Positions 37,201-48,430 of a DNA stretch of 52,169 bases are shown here, in pieces. Numbering within the stretch: the stretch's first letter is position 1; the number at the start of each line of letters is the position of its first letter. The DNA comes from Chloroflexota bacterium (GTDB lineage Bacteria; Chloroflexota; Dormibacteria; CF-121), in contig VBID01000141.1 of the NCBI GenBank assembly GCA_005880615.1, positions 1-52,169 of the forward strand. Reading direction: 5' to 3'. The position numbers and the translations under genes were made by a program. Below the pieces are notes generated by a model. It saw only the letters and a program-made list of their open reading frames with translations. It had not been told where the DNA came from and made no database searches.

Positions 37201-38204
37201 GTGATGTAGTGTTGCCCTCCTTTGAGCAAATGGAAATTCTCCAGGGCGAGGCCGGCCCCCGCCGCCACACTCACCTGGGGATCGGTGGCGACCCGCACCG
37301 GGACACTGATCCGCTGGGCCAGGAAATCGGCAAGCCCACGCAGCAGCGCGCCGCCGCCCGTGAGCGTGACGCCGGTCCGCTGCACGGACTCTCGCGCCTG
37401 TTCGGGCGCCTCCTGGATGAGCTGGCCGAGCCCGGCCGCAATCGCCTCCAGCGATTCGGCCAGGGTGGCGCGCACTTCGCCGCCGCTGATGCGGACCCGC
37501 TGGGGCCGCCCTTCCCCATCCGACCCGTCGACCTCCAGGACCGCGTCATCCGCGACCGAGACGGCCGCCCCGATGCTGATCTTCAGCCGCTCCGCCTCCC
37601 CATCCGCAAGTCGGATGCCGTGGGTGTGCCGGACGGCCGCCGCGATGGTGGCGTCGAGGGCCGCCCCCCCGACGCGCAAGCTGCGCACCGCGACCATCGC
37701 GCCCTCCGCCACCACGGCCGCCTCGGTCCGGCCCGCTCCGAGATGGCAGACGGCCAGCCCGGCTGAGGTCGCAATGGGCAGGCCGGCGCCAATGGCGGCG
37801 GCCAGGGGCTTCTCAATGAGGTAGGCGGTCTTGGCCCCCGCCCGCATGCCCGCCTCCAGCACCGCGCGCCGCTGGACCCCCGTGACCGTGGAGGGGATGG
37901 ACAGCATCAGGTCGGGCCGGAAGATCCGCTGCCGGCCGCAGACCCGGGCCACGAAGTGCTGCAGCGCCAGCCCGGCTACCCGCTGGTCAATCACATCGCC
38001 ATCCCGGACTGGCCGAAGGGCGGTGACCGCCCCATCGCCGCGCCGCACCATCTGGAGGGCGGCGGTCCCCAGGGCCAGCACGCGCATGCCGTGCTCATCG
38101 GTCGCGATCAGCGACGGCTCGTTGAGCACCACGCCGTCCCCTTTGACGTAGACCACCATGGAGCTCGAACCCATATCGATGCCGAGCTTCTTGGAGAGGT
38201 TCAT
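37197..38204 (-). CDS. Divergent MreB-like actin-fold protein
   Basis: KLGIDMGSSSMVVYVKGDGVVLNEPSLIA...IPSTVTGVQRRAVLEAGMRAGAKTAYLIEKPLAAAIGAGLPI...VTLTGGGALLRGLADFLAQRISVPVRVATDP. Confidence 0.85.
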   Translation of the reverse strand: MNLSKKLGIDMGSSSMVVYVKGDGVVLNEPSLIATDEHGMRVLALGTAALQMVRRGDGAVTALRPVRDGDVIDQRVAGLALQHFVARVCGRQRIFRPDLMLSIPSTVTGVQRRAVLEAGMRAGAKTAYLIEKPLAAAIGAGLPIATSAGLAVCHLGAGRTEAAVVAEGAMVAVRSLRVGGAALDATIAAAVRHTHGIRLADGEAERLKISIGAAVSVADDAVLEVDGSDGEGRPQRVRISGGEVRATLAESLEAIAAGLGQLIQEAPEQARESVQRTGVTLTGGGALLRGLADFLAQRISVPVRVATDPQVSVAAGAGLALENFHLLKGGQHYIT

Positions 38205-38222
38205 GACCTGCAGTGGGACACG

Positions 38223-39521
38223 TTAGTCGCCCACCACCTTGGAGAGGTCGTCGCGTTCGTCGCCGCCCGCCTCGACCCGGGTCAGGTTGGCGCCCAGCCG
38301 CTGGAACTTGGCGTCGATCTCCTCATAGCCCCGGTCCAGGTGGTAGACATTGTCGAGGGCGGTCGTCCCCTGCGCGCACAGGCCGGCCACCACCAGGGCG
38401 GCTCCCGCCCGAATGTCCGGAATCCGAACCCGGGCGGCCTGCAGCACGGTGGGCCCGTGGATCAGGGCGCTGCGCCCCTCGACCCGGATATCCGCCCCCA
38501 GCTTGTTCAGCTCGGCCACGTGCTGGAACCGGTTCTCGAAGAGCGCTTCGGAAACGACGCAGTGGCCCTCGGCCTGGGTCATCAGGCTGAGATAGGGCGC
38601 CTGGAGGTCGGTGGGGAAACCGGGGTGCGTCCAGGTGGTCACGTCGACCGCCTGCAACGGGTTCGAGGCCTCCACCAGGAGGCCGCGGCCTTGTTCTTCC
38701 ACGTGCACGCCGGCCGCCCGCAGCTTGAGAATGAGCGCGCGCAGATGCGATGGGTCGACATCCTCGAGGATGGCTTCCCCGCCGGTGGCTGCCACGGCGA
38801 TGGCATAGGTGCCGGCTTCGATGTTGTCCGGGATCACGTGGTGGCGCGTGCCACCCAGCTCGCGAACGCCTTCCACCTGGATGACGTCCGTGCCCGCCCC
38901 CCGCACCTGGGCTCCCATGCCTCCCAGAAAACGGGCCAGGTCGACCACATGTGGCTCGCGAGCCGCGTTATGAATCGTGGTCACACCCTCGGCAGTGACC
39001 GCCGCCATCATCAGGTTTTCGGTGCCGGTGACCGTCGGCATGTCGAGATGGATGGTGGCGCCGTGCAGGCGCCGGGCGTGGGCCACGTAGTCCCCGTCCT
39101 TCACGTCGACCTGGGCTCCCATGAGGCGCAGGCCGACGATGTGTTGCTCAACCCGGCGCATCCCGATGTCGTCGCCGCCCGGCTTGGCCACCCGTGCCTC
39201 ACCGGTGCGAGCCAGCAAAGGGCCCATCAGCAGGAATGAGGCACGCATCCGCCTGGCAATGGCCGTCGGAACTTCGGCGGACGCCAGGCGGGCGGCCCGC
39301 AGGCGCAACTGCCCCCGCTCCGGATGGGTGACCTCGGCGCCCAGGCTCTGCAGCAGCTGGCGCATGGTGTGCACGTCCTCGATCTCGGGAACATTCGTGA
39401 GCCGGCACTCGTCCTCGGTCAGCAGGCACGCCGCCAGGATGGGCAGCACCGCGTTCTTCGACCCGCTGATCCGAACCTGCCCGACCAGGCGTGAACCCCC
39501 CTCGATCAGCAGTTGGGCCAC
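38223..39521 (-). CDS. murA: UDP-N-acetylglucosamine 1-carboxyvinyltransferase
   Basis: MAQLLIEGGSRLVGQVRISGSKNAVLPILAACLLTEDECRLTNVPEIEDV...RRMRASFLLMGPLLARTGEARVAKPGGDDIGMRRVEQHI. Confidence 0.93.
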   Translation of the reverse strand: MAQLLIEGGSRLVGQVRISGSKNAVLPILAACLLTEDECRLTNVPEIEDVHTMRQLLQSLGAEVTHPERGQLRLRAARLASAEVPTAIARRMRASFLLMGPLLARTGEARVAKPGGDDIGMRRVEQHIVGLRLMGAQVDVKDGDYVAHARRLHGATIHLDMPTVTGTENLMMAAVTAEGVTTIHNAAREPHVVDLARFLGGMGAQVRGAGTDVIQVEGVRELGGTRHHVIPDNIEAGTYAIAVAATGGEAILEDVDPSHLRALILKLRAAGVHVEEQGRGLLVEASNPLQAVDVTTWTHPGFPTDLQAPYLSLMTQAEGHCVVSEALFENRFQHVAELNKLGADIRVEGRSALIHGPTVLQAARVRIPDIRAGAALVVAGLCAQGTTALDNVYHLDRGYEEIDAKFQRLGANLTRVEAGGDERDDLSKVVGD

Positions 39522-39551
39522 GGGCTTAGGGTACCCGAATAGTCCTCACGG

Positions 39552-39968
39552 TCAGCGACGCGCCCGGCGGCGCAATTCGGCAATCCGCAACCGCGCTTCC
39601 GCCCGGGCCAGGGCGGCGGCGACCTGTGTCTGATCGGCGGTCGAGACCCGTTCGTCCAGCAGCCGTTCGGCTCGGCGGCGGGCTTCCTCGGCGCGCGCTT
39701 CGTCGATGTCCTCCGCGCGCTCGGCCGAATCGGCCAGCACGGTGACCTGGTCGGGGCGGATCTCCAGGAACCCGCCCGACACGAAGAAGAACTGGTCCGT
39801 CCCGTCATTCACGACTTTGATGGTGCCGACTTTCAGCGGCGTCAGCAGCGGGATGTGATGGGGCAAGATGCCGAGCTCGCCCTCCGAGCCGGGCGCGACC
39901 ACGAAGTCGGCCTCGCCGGCAAACCGGCGGCCCTCCACGGTGACGATGTCGACGTGGAGCTTGGCCAC
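39552..39968 (-). CDS. atpC: F1Fo ATP synthase epsilon subunit
   Basis: AKLHVDIVTVEGRRFAGEADFVVAPGSEGELGILPHHIPLLTPLKVG; GTG start; position in the atp operon. Confidence 0.95.
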   Translation of the reverse strand: MAKLHVDIVTVEGRRFAGEADFVVAPGSEGELGILPHHIPLLTPLKVGTIKVVNDGTDQFFFVSGGFLEIRPDQVTVLADSAERAEDIDEARAEEARRRAERLLDERVSTADQTQVAAALARAEARLRIAELRRRARR

Positions 39969-40110
39969 TTAGCCCAAGGAAAGGAACCCTTGCCGGATCC
40001 TTTCCTGCCGCAAGCCGCAGCGACAGCTGCGCCTCCGCTTCGCTCCGGCCAAGCGGCGCTCATCCTTTCCTCCGGCACAACAAGTAGGTATCGCCGTCAT
40101 CTTTGCGCCA

Positions 40111-42400
<2,290 letters not shown>

Positions 42401-42583
42401 CTAGTGTCCCGGGCCGGAGGTTCGTTGATAAAGTCGCGGCCTCGGCGGGGGTGGCGGAAGGAGGAGCCTATCCGTCGATAGGTGACGACTGGCGCCGGGC
42501 CCCCTAACGCCGGCATCCGCGCCGCAGGCGCCCGGCCGCCCAGGCCGATGAATTTGCAACGAATTTCTGGCTCGGGACACTAG
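42401..42583 (+). repeat. 183-bp inverted-repeat element F between atpA and atpG; possible diverged member of the 179-bp family
   Basis: Left arm CTAGTGTCCCGGGCCGGAGGTTCGTTG vs reverse complement of right arm CTAGTGTCCCGAGCCAGAAATTCGTTG (23/27, all mismatches G/A); central hairpin CCTATC-CGTC-GATAGG. Confidence 0.75.
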
Positions 42584-44202
42584 GTTTCCTTTCGCTCCTC
42601 CCGCTCCACCGCGGCCCGCGCCCGCTGCAGCGGACCGGCGGGTTGAGGCGGAGCGGCCTCGGCCGGCGGGGCCGCCGGGGCGGCGGGCTTCTGGACGAAC
42701 GCGCTCCCCTTCCGGAATTCCTCGATGGCGGCCCGCAGTGCCTTCTCGGTCTCGGGCGAGATGGTTCGGTCCTTGGCAATCTGGTCGCCGACCTGCGGAT
42801 GAGCGGTCCTCATGAATTGGACGAACTCCCGCTCAAAGACGGAGACCTGCTCCGCCGGAACGTCATCGAGATACCCGTTGGTCCCGGCGAAGATCGCCAT
42901 CACCTGATCGGGGATGGCCACCGGTTCGTATTGCGGTTGCTTGAGCAATTCGGTCATCCGCTTCCCGCGCTCGAGCTGGTCCCGGGTCCGCTTGTCCAGG
43001 TCCGAGGCGAACTGCGCGAACGCCGCCAGCTCGCGATACTGCGCGAGGTCAAGGCGGAGCCGGCCGGCCACCTGGCGCATGGCCTTCCACTGGGCGTCGC
43101 CGCCGACCCGTGAGACCGACAACCCCACCGACACGGCGGGCCGGATCCCGGCATAGAAGAGGTCGGTCAGCAGGAAGATCTGGCCGTCGGTGATGGAGAT
43201 CACATTGGTTGGGATGTAGGCCGAGATGTCACCAGCCAGCGTCTCGATGATGGGCAGGGCGGTTAGCGATCCGCCGCCGTTGTCCTTGTTGAGCCGGGCG
43301 GCCCGCTCCAGCAGGCGGGAGTGCAGGTAGAACACGTCCCCCGGATAGGCCTCGCGGCCGGGGGGCCGGCGCAGCAGCAATGAAATCTGCCGGTAGGCCC
43401 AGGCGTGCTTGGAGAGGTCGTCGTAGACGATCAGTGCGTCCTGGCCGCGGTCGCGGAAGAACTCGCCCATCGAGCACGCCGCATAGGGAGCGATGTACCA
43501 GAGCGGTGCGGGTTCTGACGCGGTGGCGGACACGATGATGGTGTGCTCCATCGCTCCGAAGCGTTCCAGGGTGGCCCGCACCTGGGCCACGGTGGCCGCG
43601 CGTTGCCCGATGGCCACGTAGATGCAGATCAGGTCCTTGCCCTTCTGGTTGATGATGGTGTCCAGCGCGATGGCCGTCTTGCCGGTCTGGCGGTCGCCGA
43701 TGATCAGCTCACGCTGGCCCCGGCCGATCGGAATAATCGAGTCGATGGCCTTGATACCGGTCTCCACCGGCGCACTGACCGGCTGCCGGGTGATCACGCC
43801 GGGCGCCACTTTCTCGATCGGCGCGAATTCACTGGTCTTGATCGGGCCCTTGTTGTCGATGGGCTGCCCGAGCGCGTTGACCACGCGCCCCACCATCGCC
43901 TCACCGACCGGGACCTGCATGATCTTGCCCGTCGTGCGGACCTCGTCGCCCTCGCGGATTTCCTCGAAGGGGCCCAGGATGATGGCGCCGACCGAGTCCT
44001 CCTCGAGGTTGAAGGCGACGCCGCTAATCCCGCCCTTGAACTCGAGCAGCTCGAGCGCCTGGGCGCTGCGGAGACCGTAGACCTGGGCGATCCCGTCTCC
44101 CACCTCGGTGACGATGCCGACGTCGGCAGAAAGGACCGGGACGTCGAATTCCCGCAAGCGTTGTTTGATCAGGCTGCTGATCTCATCCGACCGGATGCCC
44201 AC
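42580..44202 (-). CDS. atpA: F1Fo ATP synthase alpha subunit
   Basis: [21 protein letters not shown]...[22 protein letters not shown]...[46 protein letters not shown]. Confidence 0.98.
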   Translation of the reverse strand: MGIRSDEISSLIKQRLREFDVPVLSADVGIVTEVGDGIAQVYGLRSAQALELLEFKGGISGVAFNLEEDSVGAIILGPFEEIREGDEVRTTGKIMQVPVGEAMVGRVVNALGQPIDNKGPIKTSEFAPIEKVAPGVITRQPVSAPVETGIKAIDSIIPIGRGQRELIIGDRQTGKTAIALDTIINQKGKDLICIYVAIGQRAATVAQVRATLERFGAMEHTIIVSATASEPAPLWYIAPYAACSMGEFFRDRGQDALIVYDDLSKHAWAYRQISLLLRRPPGREAYPGDVFYLHSRLLERAARLNKDNGGGSLTALPIIETLAGDISAYIPTNVISITDGQIFLLTDLFYAGIRPAVSVGLSVSRVGGDAQWKAMRQVAGRLRLDLAQYRELAAFAQFASDLDKRTRDQLERGKRMTELLKQPQYEPVAIPDQVMAIFAGTNGYLDDVPAEQVSVFEREFVQFMRTAHPQVGDQIAKDRTISPETEKALRAAIEEFRKGSAFVQKPAAPAAPPAEAAPPQPAGPLQRARAAVEREERKET

Positions 44203-44214
44203 TCCTCCTCCCTC

Positions 44215-44745
44215 CTACCCAGCCAGCTCCTGGCGGAGCCGTTGGAACTGGGTCGATACGCTACCGTCGACCAGCCGATCACCAACTTGAATCGTGGCAC
44301 CCGCGACCAGACGCGGCTCGACTTCGTGACGGAGCGTGACCTTGCGTCCCAGCCTCCCGGCCAGGCCCCGCTCGTACCGCTGGCGATCGGCGGCACTGAG
44401 CGCAACCGCGGTCGTCAGGGTGACGTGCACGATCCCGGACGCCTCGTCCGCCAGGCGATCGAATTCGCGGCGGATGGCTGCCATCTCGTTGGTCCGCCGG
44501 TGCTCGATCAGCAGCCGGAGCAGGTTCTGAGCCCCAGGCGCCAGCTCGGGAGCCAGCCGTTTGGCCAGCTCCATCCGGCGCGGCATGTCGACCGCCGGGT
44601 TGGCAAAGGCCGCCTGGAGGACGTCATCCCCCAGGAGGTCGTCGAGACTCGCCATCTCGCGGCGCCAGCCCTCCAGGTTGCTTTCCTCCATGGCCAGCTG
44701 GAAGGCGCCCTCCGCATAGCGGCGCGCGACGTTGCTCCTAGGCAC
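44215..44745 (-). CDS. atpH: F1Fo ATP synthase delta subunit
   Basis: ARRYAEGAFQLAMEESNLEGWRREMASL...; position between atpF and atpA. Confidence 0.93.
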   Translation of the reverse strand: MPRSNVARRYAEGAFQLAMEESNLEGWRREMASLDDLLGDDVLQAAFANPAVDMPRRMELAKRLAPELAPGAQNLLRLLIEHRRTNEMAAIRREFDRLADEASGIVHVTLTTAVALSAADRQRYERGLAGRLGRKVTLRHEVEPRLVAGATIQVGDRLVDGSVSTQFQRLRQELAG

Positions 44746-45268
44746 CGGGGATGGCCTCCGCCACCGAGACCTCCTCGATCGCCCGCTCGATCAGCTCCCG
44801 ATGCCGCTCAGCGGTGAGGGTTTCCCCCACGACCTTCTGGGCCGCGGTGACGACCAGCTCGGCGACCTGGTCCCGCAGGGCATACATGGCCCGCTGCCGT
44901 TCGGCCTCGATGTCCCGGACGGCCTGCTCCAGGATGCGCTTCGCTTCGGCTTCGGCCTGCTGTTTCACCTGCAGAGCGACCTGTTCGGCTGAGCGGCGAG
45001 CGGCCTCAATGATCCGCTGACCCTCCACCCGCGCTTCCTGGATCGACGCCTCGGCGTCTTTCAGGTACTGCTCCGCGTCCTGGCGCGCCTTTTCCGCCGC
45101 CGCCAGCTGGTCGCCGATCTGCTTCTGACGGGCTTCGGCCGCCCGCAAGATCGGCGGATAGACCCAGCGCGCCAGGATGCCCAGCATCACCAAGAAGGCG
45201 ATCAGCTCGACGACCGCCGTGGCGTTGAGCTGGAGCGGCCCCAGCGGCGCGGCGTCGAGCGGCACCAT
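44738..45268 (-). CDS. atpF: F1Fo ATP synthase b subunit
   Basis: LNATAVVELIAFLVMLGILARWVYPPILRAAEARQKQIGDQLAAAEKARQDAEQYLKDAEASIQEARVEGQRIIEAARRSAE. Confidence 0.95.
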   Translation of the reverse strand: MVPLDAAPLGPLQLNATAVVELIAFLVMLGILARWVYPPILRAAEARQKQIGDQLAAAEKARQDAEQYLKDAEASIQEARVEGQRIIEAARRSAEQVALQVKQQAEAEAKRILEQAVRDIEAERQRAMYALRDQVAELVVTAAQKVVGETLTAERHRELIERAIEEVSVAEAIPGA

Positions 45269-45271
45269 GCG

Positions 45272-45574
45272 TTATTTCACGCCCGCGGCGATGACAAAGA
45301 TGAAGAGGATGGCCAGGGCGAAGTTGATGAAGTACATGCCCTCGGCCAGCCCGATGATCAGGAACATGATCGTGGTCAGCCGCCCCTGGGCCTCCGGCTG
45401 GCGGGCCGTGCCGTTGATGGTGGCGTGGCCGGCCAGCCCGTCGCCAACCCCGGCGCAGATCGCGCCACCGCCCAGCGCCAGCCCGGCGGCGATCAACCCA
45501 CCCGCGACGGCGATGGCATGAACCATGGAGTCGGCCTGGAGCAGAACGGCCGCCACCGCATTTGCCTGAACCAT
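45272..45574 (-). CDS. atpE: F1Fo ATP synthase c subunit
   Basis: [60 protein letters not shown]. Confidence 0.95.
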   Translation of the reverse strand: MVQANAVAAVLLQADSMVHAIAVAGGLIAAGLALGGGAICAGVGDGLAGHATINGTARQPEAQGRLTTIMFLIIGLAEGMYFINFALAILFIFVIAAGVK

Positions 45575-45591
45575 CTTTCGTCTCCTCCTTG

Positions 45592-46377
45592 TTACGCGGC
45601 TGCCGGCTGCTCAGACCGGTGTTCCGCATGGCCCTCTTCTTCTAGACCCTCGCGCGCCTGCCCGAAATAGATGATCGTCAGCAGCATGAAGATGAACGCC
45701 TGGATGGTGCCGATGATGAAGACGTCAAAGAACTTCCAGACCACCAGCGGGATCCAGGCGATGAAGACCGGTGCCAGTTGGATAATGATGAAGATCATCA
45801 CCACCCCGGCGAAGATGTTGCCAAAGAGCCGCAGGGCCAGGCTCAGCGGTTTGGCGATCTCTTCGACGATGTTGATCAAGACGAACGGGACGCGAATCAC
45901 CAGTGGGGCGTCGAAGGGTTTCGTGTACCGGCGAAGGTATCCTGTGATCCCCAGCACGCCGACGCTATACCAGTTGGTCATGATGAAGACCACCAGGGCC
46001 ATGGCCACGGTCTGGTTCACGTCGGAGTTTGCCGGAATCAGGTACTGGCTAATCCCCAGCGGGAAGAATTCGATCCAGTTGGCGACCAGGATGTAGAACG
46101 CGATGGTGGCGGCCAGCGGGATGACGAAGCGGGCGGTTGGACCGAGGGTCACCTCGACCTGCTGCCGGATGTAGGAGAGCAAGAACTCGAGGACCAACTG
46201 CAGCTTGCCGGGCACGCCGTGGCTGAGCCGATAGGCCACCGCAAAGCCGATGGCCAGCGTGATCAGGATGGCCAGCCCGCTGGAGATCAGGCTGTCGACA
46301 TCCAGCGCGCAGAAGGGCGAGTTGCACAGGCTGATGGTGGGATGGGTACCAATCGGCGCTTCCTGCAGCCAGATCAT
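45592..46377 (-). CDS. atpB: F1Fo ATP synthase a subunit
   Basis: [50 protein letters not shown]...[28 protein letters not shown]. Confidence 0.96.
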   Translation of the reverse strand: MIWLQEAPIGTHPTISLCNSPFCALDVDSLISSGLAILITLAIGFAVAYRLSHGVPGKLQLVLEFLLSYIRQQVEVTLGPTARFVIPLAATIAFYILVANWIEFFPLGISQYLIPANSDVNQTVAMALVVFIMTNWYSVGVLGITGYLRRYTKPFDAPLVIRVPFVLINIVEEIAKPLSLALRLFGNIFAGVVMIFIIIQLAPVFIAWIPLVVWKFFDVFIIGTIQAFIFMLLTIIYFGQAREGLEEEGHAEHRSEQPAAA

Positions 46378-46715
46378 TGGCTCCGGAGCCCCCAGGCGCC
46401 GGCGAAGGCCAGGATGATCTGCGCCCCGGCCACCCCTGCGAGCACCAGCCAGGCCAGGCTCGGACTGAGCGCCAGCCCCAGTCCGACCGCCACGACCGAC
46501 AGGACCAGGAGCCGGACCATGCTCAGGGCGCCAAAGCCCATTCCCAGCCGCAGGGAGCGCTGGATCATAGGCCCGTTCGCGGCGCCTATCACCAGTCCGA
46601 GATCGAGAGCCAGGCCCGCGCGCAACCGGCCGATGGATGCCATGCCCGCCAGCACCGCGACCGCCACCACGGCCGTGGCCACGATGGCGGTTCGCACAGT
46701 GCGGTCAGCCGTCAT
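46374..46715 (-). CDS. Small ATP synthase-associated membrane protein (AtpI-like)
   Basis: Four hydrophobic segments; overlaps atpB start; LAGMASIGRLRAGLALDLGLVIGAANGPMIQRSLRLGMGFG. Confidence 0.6.
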   Translation of the reverse strand: MTADRTVRTAIVATAVVAVAVLAGMASIGRLRAGLALDLGLVIGAANGPMIQRSLRLGMGFGALSMVRLLVLSVVAVGLGLALSPSLAWLVLAGVAGAQIILAFAGAWGLRSQ

Positions 46716-46724
46716 CGGCCTCCC

Positions 46725-46928
46725 TCATTGATAGCGTTTCCAGCGCGCGAACAGGCCCCCTGCAGCCGCCGCGATGCCCGCCAGCAGCCCAAGGAAGAGG
46801 AAGAACGGCGAGGTCCGCAGGATCGCGTCGAGTGCCAGCCCGGCCAGGAACGGCACGATGAATGCCGCCGCCAGGAAAAGACCCAGGCCCCCCAGCTCAG
46901 CCCCCGTGGGACCGCGGTTGCCTGCCAT
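46725..46928 (-). CDS. AtpZ/AtpI family protein
   Basis: MAGNRGPTGAELGGLGLFLAAAFIVPFLAGLALDAILRTSPFFLFLGLLAGIAAAAGGLFARWKRYQ; two TM segments; start of the atp operon. Confidence 0.75.
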   Translation of the reverse strand: MAGNRGPTGAELGGLGLFLAAAFIVPFLAGLALDAILRTSPFFLFLGLLAGIAAAAGGLFARWKRYQ

Positions 46929-47064
46929 CACGGGCTCCGCCGGCTGTCTGGCGACGCCGGACAGGCGGGCAGCCGGGCGGCCATCAACCGCTGCAAGGTG
47001 GGCTCTCAACCGACTTCAAGCTTAGCATCGGCTGAATTTGCGCCGCAATCAAGCAGCCAGCTGA

Positions 47065-47242
47065 AGCCCGAATCCACCGAGTCGAACTTGCATCTTGGGC
47101 GCGGGGCGAGCGAGCGGGCCGTCGTCTCCTGCGCCCGCTCGGTCATGCATCGACGGATGCACTCCCTCGCGTGCTCGTCGCCTCCTACCGCTCATCTCGC
47201 CGCGCATCCCAATCTGCGTCGTCCGATCGGTGGATCCGGGCT
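47065..47242 (-). repeat. Interspersed element copy C (178 bp), inverted relative to copy A; overlaps the 3' end of the WecA-like gene
   Basis: AGCCCGAATCCACCGA...TCGGTGGATCCGGGCT; contains the CGTC-loop hairpin (47146-47161). Confidence 0.88.
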
Positions 47243-48303
47243 GATCGACGCCGCCAGCGACGCAGGAAAATGACCGCGATCCCCAGCAGCAGCAGGACAA
47301 TGGCGCCCTGCAGCACTCGGTGGTGGCCGTAGACCGTCAGGCCGACGGCGGCGAAAATCGCCGTCCCGAAGTAAAAGGTGAGGGCGGTCTCCCGAGGGCT
47401 CAGCCCAAAGTCGAGCAACCGGTGGTGGAGGTGCTCCGCATCGGCTTCGGCGATGGACCGGCCCCGCAGCCTGCGCCGGACGATGGCCCAGGCGGTGTCC
47501 AGGATGGGGATGATGAGCGCCAGGATTGGAACGGCCAGGGAGAAGACCACCGCCCCCTTGGCCACCGACAGCACCGAGATCGCCGCCAGCGCGAAGCCCA
47601 GAAAGTGGCTGCCCGCATCCCCCATGAACACCCGGGCCGGGTGCCAGTTGAAAAGCAGGAAGCCGACGCAGGCGCCTATCAGCGCTCCGGCCAGGATCAC
47701 GATGTCCCATTTCTGCTGGGTGATGGCGGCCAACAGGATGGTGCCGGCCACGATGGCCACCACCCCCGCGGCCAGGCCATCCACCCCATCCAGCAGGTTG
47801 ATTGTGTTCTGCAGCGCGACGAACCAGAAGAGCGTCACCGGGATGGCGACCCACCCCGGGAAGGTAATGACCCCAAGACCCGGCAGCGCGATGAACCCGA
47901 TGGTGAAGACCGGGTTAAACGCCAGGATGAAGAACAGCGACACCCCGACTTGCAGCCCCAACTTGGGCAGCGGTCGCAGCCGCCGCAGGTCGTCGAAGAT
48001 CATCACCGTGGTGATGGCGGCCGAGCCCAGCAACAGGCCGAGCGTGTCGGGATGGGTGGAGAAGATGGCGGCGGCGATGCCGAAGCCGACGTACATGGCG
48101 ATCCCACCCAGCCGGGCGGTCGGCTGGCTGTGGATGTCGCGCTCGCCGGGGTGCGCGACCGCGCCCAACCGGAAGGCCAGCCAGCGTGCCGGCAGGATGG
48201 CGATGGCAGTGGCCACCAGGGCGGCCAGGAAGGGTAGGACGGCCGGCCCGAACTTCTCCGGCGTGAAGCCGAGGACGCGATCGAGCTGAGACTCTAACAG
48301 CAC
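47185..48303 (-). CDS. WecA/TagO/MraY family undecaprenyl-phosphate sugar-1-phosphate transferase with a repeat-derived C-terminus
   Basis: HSQPTARLGGIAMYVGFG...MIFDDLRRLRPLPKL...NTINLLDGVDGLAAGV...FNWHPARVFMGDAGSHFLGFALAA...AEHLHHRLLDFGLSPRE; tail ARIHRSDDADWDARRDER is encoded by repeat copy C. Confidence 0.92.
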   Translation of the reverse strand: MLLESQLDRVLGFTPEKFGPAVLPFLAALVATAIAILPARWLAFRLGAVAHPGERDIHSQPTARLGGIAMYVGFGIAAAIFSTHPDTLGLLLGSAAITTVMIFDDLRRLRPLPKLGLQVGVSLFFILAFNPVFTIGFIALPGLGVITFPGWVAIPVTLFWFVALQNTINLLDGVDGLAAGVVAIVAGTILLAAITQQKWDIVILAGALIGACVGFLLFNWHPARVFMGDAGSHFLGFALAAISVLSVAKGAVVFSLAVPILALIIPILDTAWAIVRRRLRGRSIAEADAEHLHHRLLDFGLSPRETALTFYFGTAIFAAVGLTVYGHHRVLQGAIVLLLLGIAVIFLRRWRRRSARIHRSDDADWDARRDER

Positions 48304-48323
48304 CGCGCCGAAAGTTTAGAAGA

Positions 48324-48427
48324 AGCCCGGATCGATCGAGCGGACGATGCGGATTGGGATGCGGGCGTGCCGAGCCTCAGGCCGCATCCGCGCCCCAGAT
48401 GCGCGTTCGCTTCGGTCGATTCGGGCT
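48324..48427 (+). repeat. Interspersed element copy D (104 bp, internally deleted), between glyA and the WecA-like gene
   Basis: AGCCCGGATCGATCGAGCGGACGATGCGGATTGGGATGCGGGCGTGCCGAGC joined to CTCAGGCCGCATCCGCGCCCCAGATGCGCG...GATTCGGGCT; the central hairpin region is missing. Confidence 0.85.
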
Positions 48428-48430
48428 TTA

